A stretch of DNA of 64,000 nt. It comes from Palsa-360 sp963710315. GTDB taxonomy: Bacteria > Acidobacteriota > Terriglobia > Acidiferrales > UBA7541. Under the pieces are notes generated by a model. That model saw only the letters and a program-made list of their open reading frames with translations, made no database searches and had not been told where the DNA came from. Position numbers and translations under genes: made by a program. Below, piece after piece: positions 35,201 to 43,015 of this stretch. Positions within the stretch are counted from its first letter, which is position 1. Every line of letters starts with the position of its first letter. The stretch is taken from NCBI GenBank assembly GCA_963710315.1, contig CAVPZW010000008.1:806001-870000 (forward strand), given 5' to 3'.

Positions 35201-37114
35201 CGTCGTTCCCGACGAAGTCGCGCTCGCGGTTCCCGCCCCGGAAACTGTCACGGTCGTTGTCCCAGTGCCCGCACCCGATGCAGTCGCCGAGGCGGTTCCG
35301 GGGGGCGGAGGCTGAGGATTCGAACTGGCACCCGGCGCAGGCTGCGGGGGAAGAGGATAGTACACGGGATTGTATTCCATGCCGAGAACGTGCAAACGGT
35401 TTCGCTCCGCTAACACGACATCTGGAATATCGTTGATGCCGTCCGTGCCGGGAAGAATGATTTTCAGCTCTTTGCAGGCCATTGAAGGGCAATTTGCTCC
35501 CGCGATATTCTTGGATTCGTACCAATGTGCCTTTTGGTAGTAGGGATCGTCTCGGCGCACCCAATCCGTATGCGCCTTTACATGGAGCATGATTTTTGTA
35601 GTTCCGACATTGTCGGTCTCGCCTTCCATTCCGCCCCCACACGACCAATAATTAATTGGAGGATGGGAATCGAAGCATTCTTTCACAAAGGCCCGTGGGA
35701 CTGAAATAAGTGCAAACGTAGTGCGAATCCCCGGAGTGACTAATTGCTCAAAGGGAGCTTCGCCGTAATACCATCCGAACCGCTGTCTCACACCCGGATT
35801 CCCGTCTCGGTCCGTTGTCGGCGCTCCCTCTTGGAATCCCGACATGTAGACAGACTGCACAAGATCGCCATGCAAAGTGTCCGTCTGACGGCGGTAATCG
35901 GCATTGATTCCGAATCCAAATAACGTTTGCAAGGCACCATAGAGGCTGTACCGCTTGCTAGTGCCCTCATAGTTGGCCAGGTTGTAACTGCTTTGCCCCG
36001 GATAGATCGAATAAACTTTGCACCCATCGCAATTCATGGTGAATTCGACAACGCCGACATGATTTTTTGCCCGGCTCGACGGGTACAGCCCCACATCAAA
36101 CTGCACGAGAAAAGGGACATTTTCCGTATCGCGCATGACGTCGTCCTGCAAAACGGAAATCTCGCGCGCCATCCGCTCGTAGAGCAGCGTAATGAAGTTA
36201 TCCAGGCGCTTCGTTGCCGGAAGGCTCGGGGACTGAAGTTGGTTAACAATATTGGTTGTGAGGGCGGGTGGCAGATTGCCCAGAAATGAAGAGAATGTGT
36301 TTGCAGTCTCCGGCGCAGTACCTCCGGTCGTCGGCGTCAAGGTTGGCGCAGGGGGGATTGTTCCGGAGCTGGCGGCGGTAATTTGGCTGTTAATCGAAGT
36401 CAGGTCCGCTTGCAGGCTGGTTACCTGGCTGGCCGCAGCTTGCTGTTGCGTGGTGAGAGATTTGTATGCATCGGTAGTTGGATCTGTTGTGGCAAGCTGG
36501 CCCTGCAGTGTCGTGTTGAGTTGCATGGCGGCCAACAATTGGCCGGTGACGCTGCTGCGCTCCGAGTAGAGCTGCTGCAAATACGCGCTGTTGGCCTGAA
36601 TTTGGGCGCTGGCAATTCCCTGGGTGGCGGCATAGTTTTTCAGCGTGATTGCATTCGTCGCGGCAGCACCCTGGTTGTATTGAACGCCGATCTCGATCAT
36701 GGACTGAACAAACTTCACCGCTGCACCGTTCGTCGCATTGGCATCCAAAGCGATGAGATCGCTCATTGAGACGCCCTGCACATCACGCAATAATCCGTCA
36801 AGCAGCGAGTTCACGCGCTCGTATTGCCAGATCTTCGGCTGCCCGACGGTGATTTCTCCCCACTTTTTCGCCTCCTCGTCTGCGTTGTTGCTCGCTGCAG
36901 GAGATGGGCCTGGATTCGGAGGTTCCGGCAGGGCTTCGCTTCGCGGCAAAGCTGCCCCTGCCGGGATGGCAAATCTCACACGCGCCGCAGGGGGTAGCGG
37001 CGAAGAAAGTATGTTCGTCGGCAGACTTGCTGCCACTGCAAGCCACGCGAGCGCCAGCGCCAGTATTTGTTGTATCAGGGAATGGTGCGACTCTTGAGCC
37101 TTGGGCCGGATCAT
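32297..37114 (-). CDS. Giant exported protein of unknown function with coiled coils and an IPT/TIG domain
   Basis: 1605 residues from ATG 37114 (AAGGAG 7 bases upstream). A signal-type hydrophobic segment (~15-35) is followed by: a Pro-rich linker; a helical coiled-coil region (~130-255, Gln/Ala/Ser-rich); a unique block with Cys and aromatic residues (~290-590, e.g. VEFTMNCDGCKVYSIYPGQ); a Ser/Thr/Ala/Pro low-complexity linker (~595-660); a second large unique block (~665-1225); an Ala/Lys coiled coil (~1228-1290); an IPT/TIG Ig-like domain (~1405-1490, PPVIENIANNSVPGGTRVNISG); and a Thr-rich tail. Base composition is visibly less GC-rich than neighbours. A surface structural or adhesion role is possible; no catalytic motif is seen. 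Confidence 0.85.
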   Translation of the reverse strand: MIRPKAQESHHSLIQQILALALAWLAVAASLPTNILSSPLPPAARVRFAIPAGAALPRSEALPEPPNPGPSPAASNNADEEAKKWGEITVGQPKIWQYERVNSLLDGLLRDVQGVSMSDLIALDANATNGAAVKFVQSMIEIGVQYNQGAAATNAITLKNYAATQGIASAQIQANSAYLQQLYSERSSVTGQLLAAMQLNTTLQGQLATTDPTTDAYKSLTTQQQAAASQVTSLQADLTSINSQITAASSGTIPPAPTLTPTTGGTAPETANTFSSFLGNLPPALTTNIVNQLQSPSLPATKRLDNFITLLYERMAREISVLQDDVMRDTENVPFLVQFDVGLYPSSRAKNHVGVVEFTMNCDGCKVYSIYPGQSSYNLANYEGTSKRYSLYGALQTLFGFGINADYRRQTDTLHGDLVQSVYMSGFQEGAPTTDRDGNPGVRQRFGWYYGEAPFEQLVTPGIRTTFALISVPRAFVKECFDSHPPINYWSCGGGMEGETDNVGTTKIMLHVKAHTDWVRRDDPYYQKAHWYESKNIAGANCPSMACKELKIILPGTDGINDIPDVVLAERNRLHVLGMEYNPVYYPLPPQPAPGASSNPQPPPPGTASATASGAGTGTTTVTVSGAGTASATSSGTTSTTATATAANPTSTPSATAAPPNALTGCQSNQCAAVLVKLAEPIDPNMVVTVRGLPLRRVRDWRGRATSVLPPAQSASDLTSPATLSTPGLTGAPAKPLGAENAASASLFEVDAPGPDTWMEVHSHRILLNISKGLAGDNTAFPTIQIVDPAKRALFLPLELDTGFSELITNGFHFPARDKDQLVTHLGNHLRTKFTRAERGVADDLSLHPSGPYAPETFLPLFLPNSDPQPIYAYLGETGVQILIGLEKMPPDPTKTGPPPTPKKWLAGNTQVVLEDRYLDLAWSLSCYPQSPMLVCDVPTREIRDAYKIVQRICKDENACPSMPGTLDDTALSISSLQVWVEQYDPDGNDSFHSSVPAHIGRFPVQPAKDSKRANVGYRPWYFESANPNWVKLTGCNYPEFPDKRNDNGNDLNPQAVTILGRGIPERYRTQVLQITRAEEGCKWFAIPTLALTYQEVVIEYPPFASNSGVSTDSTDIPYSAKSSDLCRQATSATPCAPESLSAALFQPSFDDPIAIPQRNANGSDGRTPPINQWTIDIPVSRAECNDTLDILSNTSGLSAYWRIGAVPRLKLRSLNDPLSILCKDRIHNSIFESADAAMAKAKTDTDNAKRDSAKAGSDAGAKAKAAKEIANAEKETKDAQALMEKAEAAQKVAPDWDEASKNGQLMLEFVLNRGDLDKLPLKNPARVLRGPLLSKIGTLPDLRPSFLPTKLTIVSTGTNQFVLQGSNAGVIDAVTVQGPDGVTSTIPTVSAGQTAFVTLPSSKSDTPNKPPVIENIANNSVPGGTRVNISGSGFGAAQGSVSFGKIQADIDTNCWSPTSITVDVPLKVQPGQVAVTVATKSPASQTSKPFSLTVVGKPLDRVEPTNCPAQPSGISDNTQTGSGPKAGAYSIVPLIALSFDKNGKPQQFMPLDVLDPNGKPLTFTVADSKSAGATTPKGVDSPTTTLTISKKTTVTPPATTGGGQ

Positions 37115-37239
37115 AGAGGCTCCTTAATTTTGTACAGGATTTAGCGGGCGGAATTCCAATCATTGGCCAATTCCACACGCCATCACAAATGCGGGCATCG
37201 CGGCCCGTACACTTTTGCGGGGACAAATCGGACGGCGGG

Positions 37240-37269
37240 ATAATTTCACAACGATTTATTAGTTGTCAA
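37240..37269 (-). promoter_or_regulatory. Candidate promoter of the giant-protein gene
   Basis: On the minus strand a perfect -35 TTGACA (37264-37269) and AATTAT (37240-37245) are separated by 18 bases, about 125 bases upstream of the start codon, inside an AT-rich gap. The -35 is consensus; the -10 matches four of six. Confidence 0.5.
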
Positions 37270-37343
37270 TAGTTAATATTGGCTGTAGGTAAGTTAAGAG
37301 TATTGTGTTAATGAGAAGATAAATAGTCTGAAGTAGGACTTCG

Positions 37344-38465
37344 TTACGAGAGAGTCGAACCCGGCTCTGAAGAGTCCAGATCCTGACCTGAAGAATCAGG
37401 ATGCATGTCCGCTGTGGGTGTGATTTCGTGAGATCCGGCGCTAGGCAAGGATGATGCCTGCGCGACAGTAGCTGCATCCGCAGCGACAGCCGTGGGAGCC
37501 GTATCCAGCCGCACGGAAAGCACATCCGCCAGCAGATCGATCAGCTTGCGCGCGCCTTGGCCGTCGGCGTCCAGGTCTGGGTTATAGCCGGCTACCACGA
37601 AGGCGGCCAGATTTGGCTGGGCGACGAAAACTCGCAGCGCATCGCGCACTTCGTTCAGGCTGAGTCCACCGGGCGTGGGGACTTTCGTCCAGGGGAACTC
37701 TTGGCCATCGATCACATCCACGTCGAGGTGCAGGATGAAATCGTGCCTTGCGGCGTGGACGCGCTCCAACGCGAGGCGAGCGGCAGCAGCGGCGCCTACT
37801 GTCGATACCTCCAGGGAGGGATGCCGCCGCAGGGGTGATGTCAGCAGAAACTGTTCTTCCGGAGGGTCCAGGCGATCGAATCCGAACAGGGCAACGTCAG
37901 GCTCGCGGACGAGCGGAGGCTCGCCCCAGAAGCGAATCAGTTCCGGCGCGCCGCGTCCGATGACTTGCGAGACGGTCATGCCGTCCACGCAACCCGAGGG
38001 GGACGTTGCCGGCACGTTGAGGTCGGCATCGCGGTCCATAAAAATCAGGCTGACGTTGCGATAGTAGCGGCGCGCCCCGGCAATCACCGCCAGGACGGAA
38101 ACGCAATCGCCGGAAAGGATGAGCGGGAGTGCGCCGGTCTTCACCGCGACTTCCACGCGCGGGCGCAGATCGTTCAGTGACTTCAGAATCGTGGGCGTGT
38201 TTTTGGCGCGGGGATGTTCCTCGTCCGGTTGCGAAATGTAGGAGGCTGTGTCACCGTGGTCGATGACGTGAAAGCCGGCGGCCTTCAGGCGATCCGCGAT
38301 GCCGGCGGCGCGCAACGCGGCAGGGGTGCGTTCATGCCCAGGGCTGAGGGCCGCCGCGCTCGTGGCCGAGCCCAGCAGAACGATATTCTTCAGCTGACGC
38401 GTAATTTTGACCGCCAAAGTAGCTCTCCTGACGTTGGAGTCCAGCTCCCTTGATTGACGATCCAC
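37344..38465 (-). CDS. Arginase/agmatinase-superfamily protein with altered metal-ligand motifs
   Basis: Ureohydrolase fold, up to 373 residues. Metal-site motifs are recognisable but changed: GGDH(S) is SGDC (118-121), DAHxD is DRDAD (144-148), while DxD is kept as DVD (248-250) in HLDVDVID. The C-terminal ~50 residues are Ala/Ser/Asp-rich and probably disordered. The GTG at 38465 lacks a ribosome site; a TTG at 38417 with AGGAGA 6 bases upstream is a plausible start (357 residues). It may bind metals differently or act on another substrate. It stands upstream of the giant exported protein, separated by 229 bases. Confidence 0.75.
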   Translation of the reverse strand: MDRQSRELDSNVRRATLAVKITRQLKNIVLLGSATSAAALSPGHERTPAALRAAGIADRLKAAGFHVIDHGDTASYISQPDEEHPRAKNTPTILKSLNDLRPRVEVAVKTGALPLILSGDCVSVLAVIAGARRYYRNVSLIFMDRDADLNVPATSPSGCVDGMTVSQVIGRGAPELIRFWGEPPLVREPDVALFGFDRLDPPEEQFLLTSPLRRHPSLEVSTVGAAAAARLALERVHAARHDFILHLDVDVIDGQEFPWTKVPTPGGLSLNEVRDALRVFVAQPNLAAFVVAGYNPDLDADGQGARKLIDLLADVLSVRLDTAPTAVAADAATVAQASSLPSAGSHEITPTADMHPDSSGQDLDSSEPGSTLS

Positions 38466-38501
38466 TGCATCGGAACGTGCTAGTGAGCGCTTCCGCTATT
38501 T

Positions 38502-39476
38502 CTAATTCGAAGCCGGCGCGATGGTCGTCAACTCGGCCGGCAAAGTGAAGCGCACATCTTCGCGGATCAGATCGAGATCGCGCTGATTCGTGTAACCCAA
38601 TCCGGCCAGGCGCTGGCTCACCTGCTCGACCAGAATTTCCGGCGCGGATGCGCCGGCGGTCAGCCCCACGCGGCTAATTCCTTCCAGCCATTTCGGGTCG
38701 ATATCTTTGGCGGAGTCGATCAATTCCGCGGACACTCCGGAACGCTTGGCAACTTCCACCAGGCGGTTGGAGTTGGAACTGTTGGGAGAGCCAACCACCA
38801 GAATCAGTTGCACCTCGCGCGCGAGATGCTCGACGGCTTCCTGGCGATTCTGCGTCGCGTAACAGATGTCGTCCGAGGCGGGGCCTTCAATGGAAGGAAA
38901 GCGCTCGCGCAAACGGGCCACAATTTCCTGAGTGTCGTAGAGGCTCAGCGTGGTTTGGGTAAGAAACGACAGGCGATTGGCGTCCTTCACTTCCAGCGCA
39001 TCCACCGCCTCGACGCTGTCCACCACCACGGTTTGCTCGGGAGCTTCTCCGGAGGTTCCCACAATTTCCTGGTGGTCGCGGTGTCCGATCAAAATAATTG
39101 TGCGATTTTCGCGCGCGAATTTCAGCGCTTCCAGATGCACCTTGGTCACCAGCGGGCAGGTTGCGTCAATCACGCGCAATTCACGCAAGCGCGCTTCCTC
39201 GCGCGTGGTTGGCGGAACGCCATGCGCGCTGAACACCAGCACCGCGCCCAGAGGGACTTCCTCGACGGTTTCGACGAAGATCGCGCCGCTTTGGCGAAGT
39301 TGCTCCACCACATAGCGGTTGTGCACGATTTCGTGATGCACATACACGGGCGGCCCGTACGCTTGCAGGGCCAGCTCCACAATGTCCACCGCGCGCACCA
39401 CTCCCGCGCAAAAACCGCGCGGCCGCACGCGAATCAGACTCTTGCCTTCCGATGACGGTTGCGTCTGGTTGCTCAT
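38502..39476 (-). CDS. ispH: 4-hydroxy-3-methylbut-2-enyl diphosphate reductase IspH
   Basis: Final enzyme of the MEP isoprenoid pathway; its 4Fe-4S cluster makes IPP and DMAPP. The three cluster ligands are Cys23 (RPRGFCAGVVRAVDI), Cys107 (VIDATCPLVTKVH) and Cys205 (DDICYATQNRQEAV). Also seen are VHHEIVHNRYVVEQL with its substrate-binding His, and VVGSPNSSNSNRLVEVA. 324 residues is usual. Cytoplasmic. The arginase-like gene lies downstream on the same strand. Confidence 0.97.
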   Translation of the reverse strand: MSNQTQPSSEGKSLIRVRPRGFCAGVVRAVDIVELALQAYGPPVYVHHEIVHNRYVVEQLRQSGAIFVETVEEVPLGAVLVFSAHGVPPTTREEARLRELRVIDATCPLVTKVHLEALKFARENRTIILIGHRDHQEIVGTSGEAPEQTVVVDSVEAVDALEVKDANRLSFLTQTTLSLYDTQEIVARLRERFPSIEGPASDDICYATQNRQEAVEHLAREVQLILVVGSPNSSNSNRLVEVAKRSGVSAELIDSAKDIDPKWLEGISRVGLTAGASAPEILVEQVSQRLAGLGYTNQRDLDLIREDVRFTLPAELTTIAPASN

Positions 39477-39679
39477 TCAGTACCCTCAAAAATGCCACCA
39501 TAGATTAACACGGCGAGGGAAACGATTGCGACCTTTTGGCGGCGGAACGGCGAATTCCATACGATGCGGTGAGAGAATCGAGGGAGGCAACTTTGCTGTG
39601 CTACGGTTTTCAGGGCGCTGATGCAAGCTTGAAGGAGCATGTAATACGCTGAGAACTTATGATTAAGCCAGGAAACTTA

Positions 39680-39875
39680 AGTGGTACCAAAGTACCAAGA
39701 ACATTGGACTGAAAGACATATTGCTCATCATTTGAGGCCACCCTTAGAATTGATACGTGGGCGTAGTTCAATAGCAGAATTTAATTTTTCCAAGCTCCAG
39801 GTAAGAACTCAATTCCCTCCGCCCACCCCATTTTTAGCCAACTGCCCGTACTTGGGAGGTGATCCTCATGCCCAT
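39680..39875. repeat. Left copy of a ~200-base diverged duplication carrying a tRNA-Gly locus
   Basis: This segment and 41572-41768 share the 16-base AGTGGTACCAAAGTAC at the same distance (77 and 76 bases) before the tRNA-like sequence. They also share promoter-like elements, the tRNA body and about 35 bases downstream (CATTTTT..CCAACTGC-like). Together they flank the acyltransferase gene. Confidence 0.75.
39757..39830 (+). pseudogene. Decayed tRNA-Gly pseudogene
   Basis: 74 bases aligned end to end with the intact tRNA-Gly(UCC) at 41648. The acceptor arms (GTGGGCG/CGCCCAC), D arm and 3' CCA are kept with compensating changes. The anticodon stem (AATTT against GCTCC) and the T arm (AGAAC...CCCTC) no longer pair. 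TTGCTC-N18-TAGAAT lies just upstream, so it may still be transcribed. Confidence 0.8.
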
Positions 39876-39957
39876 TAATTCAGACATTACTAAAAGATTT
39901 GAAATGCCAATTCCACAATTTGGCATCCTACGTAGCGGCCAAATGTAGGAGTTTGTA

Positions 39958-41187
39958 ATGTCGCTCTTAGCCTCTTTGCCCAGCACTTCTTCGCTCACCG
40001 CGCCCAAGCCCGAAGTACCCCAAGGCGGGCGGGTACCAGTCCTTGACGGGCTAAGAGGCATTGCCATCCTCTTGGTCATGGTCTTCCATTTCTGGTTGTT
40101 CGGAATAATGACTGGAACGGCGCTATGGGAGCGGGTTTACTCAAGTGCGGCAGGAATGGGATGGGTAGGGGTCGATCTGTTTTTTGTTCTTTCTGGATTC
40201 CTCATTACAGGGATTCTGTACGATTCGCGGGGCAGTGAACACTACTACCGAGTTTTCTATGGGCGCAGAACGATTCGCATTTTTCCGCTTTACTATGCCA
40301 GCCTGGCCCTCTTTTTCTGGATCATTCCATACCTCCTGATACGATTCCATCATCGCGAGTTTTCGGACACCTATAACAGCCCAACCGCAAAATTGTTCGC
40401 TTGGAGCTACCTCGTAAACTGGTACGAAGGGTTGAAGGGATTTAACGTGGTTGCCCTCCCGCTGCAACATTTTTGGTCCCTTGCTATCGAGGAACAGTTC
40501 TATCTGGTGTGGCCGTTTCTGGTGCTGACGCTGGCGCGGCGGCGTCTCATGGGGCTTTGCTGCGGCCTGATGGCACTAGGATTCATCTTGCGTGTTGTCT
40601 TGTATCGGTTTCACCTTCCAATTGCAGCCTACACGCTGACTTTCTGCCGGGCGGACTCCCTCGCGATTGGCGCCCTGGTGGCACTTTGCGCCCGGGCCCC
40701 CCGCGATTGGAAGACACTGGAGAAATGGGCGTCGTTTCTAGCGCTCCCCGCCCTTTGCACGGTAATCGCAATTCGGGTCCTCAATCCAGAAGCCACCAGT
40801 AGTCCCGGATCGTCCCCAAACTTCTACATGGGCACGTTTGCGATCAGCCTCCTGGGGATATTTTTTGGGTCGTGTCTGACTATGGCGGTAAGCCTGCGAC
40901 AGGAAAGTCTGACACATCGAATCCTCGGATCCTCATTTCTGCGGTTCTTTGGCAAATATAGCTATTGTCTCTATGTTTGCCACATGCCGCTTGTCGTTTT
41001 CTTCGCAAAATTGGGACTTCGAAGCGATCGCCTGACTGGATTACTGCAGAATAAATTGCTCGCGGTTGTCGCTGTGAACGGCATCGCTTTTGCGGCTTCG
41101 ATCGCCGTCGCCTTGGCGAGCTGGAATCTATTCGAGAAGCAATGGTTGAAACTGAAGGACCTTCCATTTCTTCAACGCGAGGACTGA
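39958..41187 (+). CDS. Acyltransferase 3 family membrane protein (OafA/YrhL type)
   Basis: 409 residues with about ten membrane helices. The N-terminal family motif is seen (VPVLDGLRGIAILLVMVFHFW), then WVGVDLFFVLSGFLITGILYDSR, YGRRTIRIFPLYYASL and HFWSLAIEEQFYLVWPF with the conserved Glu/Gln. Such enzymes transfer acetyl or other acyl groups from the cytoplasm to surface polysaccharides or lipids. It is flanked by the two copies of the tRNA-Gly duplication and followed by glycan genes, so modification of a surface glycan is likely. Confidence 0.93.
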   Translation: MSLLASLPSTSSLTAPKPEVPQGGRVPVLDGLRGIAILLVMVFHFWLFGIMTGTALWERVYSSAAGMGWVGVDLFFVLSGFLITGILYDSRGSEHYYRVFYGRRTIRIFPLYYASLALFFWIIPYLLIRFHHREFSDTYNSPTAKLFAWSYLVNWYEGLKGFNVVALPLQHFWSLAIEEQFYLVWPFLVLTLARRRLMGLCCGLMALGFILRVVLYRFHLPIAAYTLTFCRADSLAIGALVALCARAPRDWKTLEKWASFLALPALCTVIAIRVLNPEATSSPGSSPNFYMGTFAISLLGIFFGSCLTMAVSLRQESLTHRILGSSFLRFFGKYSYCLYVCHMPLVVFFAKLGLRSDRLTGLLQNKLLAVVAVNGIAFAASIAVALASWNLFEKQWLKLKDLPFLQRED

Positions 41188-41612
41188 CCCTCCGACAGAG
41201 CAACTTATTAAATTTGATTAAAGCTGAAATTTCGTTTCCCTCCAGCGAAGATGCACATCTCCCTGTAGCCGGGCATTTCATGGCGATCCCACCTGACAAG
41301 CAGGATTATCGAAGTCATCCTCAAGAGCCTCTAAATCTTGGCGATGAATTCGGCAGTGCCGCATGCCGATTGTGGAAAGACGATTCGCGACCAGTGCCGT
41401 AAGGGTCCGGGAATAGGCGACGGACGTGGATCCGGGACATCTTCAATACAGTCCGCCAGAAGCTGGCGGGTACCTTCAAGAATATGGCCACAATTCATTA
41501 TATGGCTGCGGATAAGAATTGGATTTAAGCCTTTAACATGCCCAGAATCTTCAAGTTAATCGAATAGCCACAGTGGTACCAAAGTACTACAAAGATTTGT
41601 CTTAGCGGTTCA

Positions 41613-41641
41613 TTGCCGGGAATTTGGACCACCCCTAATAT
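41613..41641 (+). promoter_or_regulatory. Promoter of tRNA-Gly
   Basis: TTGCCG (41613-41618), 17-base spacer, TAATAT (41636-41641). Transcription would begin at or a few bases before the mature 5' end (41648). A counterpart with 18-base spacing precedes the pseudogene copy. Confidence 0.65.
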
Positions 41642-41647
41642 GCAAAT

Positions 41648-41721
41648 GCGGGCGTAGTTCAATGGCAGAATTGGGGCTTTCCAAGTCCCAGGCAAGGGTT
41701 CGATTCCCTTCGCCCGCTCCA
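41648..41721 (+). tRNA. tRNA-Gly (anticodon UCC)
   Basis: Full cloverleaf with encoded CCA: acceptor stem GCGGGCG/CGCCCGC, anticodon stem GGGGC/GTCCC around loop TTTCCAA (anticodon TCC, DNA), T arm AAGGG-TTCGATT-CCCTT, discriminator T. A T-run follows at once. It reads codon GGA and possibly GGG. Confidence 0.95.
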
Positions 41722-41896
41722 TTTTTTGGTCAACTGCGCGTAATTGTGAGGCGAACCGGGCGCCAATTCTCAAAATATTGCCAATGGATTTGAGTGCAAT
41801 GGAGATTGGTTTCCTTGCCGAGCGCCGAGCAGGCTAGTGTGCCTGCCACGTTTCAGGACATGGCAGGTGTGAAGTCTAAATCGTGGAGACGGTCAA

Positions 41897-42868
41897 TTGT
41901 CAGAATTGCTGTTTAGCGTTGTGATCGCCTGTTACAACCAGGAAGGCTTTGTAAAAGAGGCCGTCGAATCCGCTTTGTCCCAATCGCATCCCAGCAAGGA
42001 AGTTATCGTTGTGGACGACGGCTCCAGCGACGGCACCAAGGACGTTCTAAAAACTTTTGGTGATTCCATCCTCTTTGCGAACCTCCTTGTAAATGGTGGA
42101 GCGCTTGCTGCGCGCAACCATGGCGCATCACTGGCAAGAGGGAAGTACTTGGTTTTCCTGGATGGCGATGATGTCTTGAAGGCTGGGGCGCTTGATGTCT
42201 ATGGCCGCCTCATCGCTGCACGTTCTCCCATAATTCTTTTTGGCCGGTCCGCAAAGTGCTACGGAAAGATTCCCGAGGCCAATGCGTCAGATTCTTCTCA
42301 CGAAATTCAGTTCGTCGAGTATGCCAATTTTCTTTCCAAGGACAGGCCATGTGTTTTTAATACCAGCACCCTGGTCGTCGATTGTTCCTCATTCTGGGCC
42401 GCGGGCGGATGGTCGCCCGGCATCTTCTATCAGGATATACAGGACCTGCTAACCAAGCTGGAAATCGCGGGGAAAATGATTCTGGTTCTTGCGCCGGATA
42501 CCGTCTGGTACAGGATGCATTCGACCAATGCGGTCAATAAGGTCGCGCCATTTCTAGAGGGGATTCATACGCTATTGGCAAAGGCCAAAGCCGGCGCATA
42601 TCCCGGCGGGCGAGAACGCTGGGCTAAAAGGTCAGCCTGGTTTGGCGGGCTGATTTTTTATTGGACCAAGACAGCGCTGCGTACTGGTCTCTATCGCGAT
42701 GCGTTCATTTTGTTGGCCGTCGGGTGGTGGATGATTCTTTTTGCCATGGTTCGAAGGGGCGCGGCGTGGTTGCTGGGGAGAAAACCCATAGAAACCTTGC
42801 CGTTGGAGCGCGACTTGCCGGCGAAGGTTTTGACGGCGGTATCGTCTCCCCACATTCGAGAGGCTTGA
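41897..42868 (+). CDS. Family 2 glycosyltransferase
   Basis: GT-A-fold glycosyltransferase, 323 residues from a TTG start with GGAG 9 bases upstream. N-terminal nucleotide-sugar site: FSVVIACYNQEGFVKEAVES, VIVVDDGSSDGT and the DxD-type motif in YLVFLDGDDVLKAGAL. A later FYQDIQDLLTKL segment holds acceptor-site acidic residues. One C-terminal hydrophobic helix (~265-285) suggests membrane association. It is the first gene after tRNA-Gly and is followed by a FemAB-like gene and an oxidoreductase, a typical exopolysaccharide setting. A hairpin at 41841-41868 lies in its leader. Confidence 0.93.
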   Translation: MSELLFSVVIACYNQEGFVKEAVESALSQSHPSKEVIVVDDGSSDGTKDVLKTFGDSILFANLLVNGGALAARNHGASLARGKYLVFLDGDDVLKAGALDVYGRLIAARSPIILFGRSAKCYGKIPEANASDSSHEIQFVEYANFLSKDRPCVFNTSTLVVDCSSFWAAGGWSPGIFYQDIQDLLTKLEIAGKMILVLAPDTVWYRMHSTNAVNKVAPFLEGIHTLLAKAKAGAYPGGRERWAKRSAWFGGLIFYWTKTALRTGLYRDAFILLAVGWWMILFAMVRRGAAWLLGRKPIETLPLERDLPAKVLTAVSSPHIREA

Positions 42869-43015
42869 AGTCTTATTTGTGCGGATGGCGCAGCGCCGCC
42901 GGGGAATCTTCCTGATGGCCTAAAGCTGGAAGCATTCACCCAGCTGAAACCATATGGCGCGGAGGCTGAGGAAAAGTTTGAGTGGGCATGAGCAACTCTT
43001 GGGAGACACTCTGAT

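Larger units (their letters stand above)
41572..41768. repeat. Right copy of the diverged duplication carrying the intact tRNA-Gly
   Basis: Partner of 39680-39875 (see there). The two copies have diverged strongly outside the tRNA and the 16-base leading block, so the duplication is old. Confidence 0.75.

Noticed and set aside
39757..39830. A second functional tRNA-Gly
   Set aside because: Anticodon and T stems do not pair, so it is called a pseudogene even though acceptor arm, CCA and promoter-like elements are kept.
39680..41768. Integrase-type attL/attR pair at tRNA-Gly
   Set aside because: Similarity extends upstream of the tRNA as well as downstream, the copies are strongly diverged, and no integrase gene is present.
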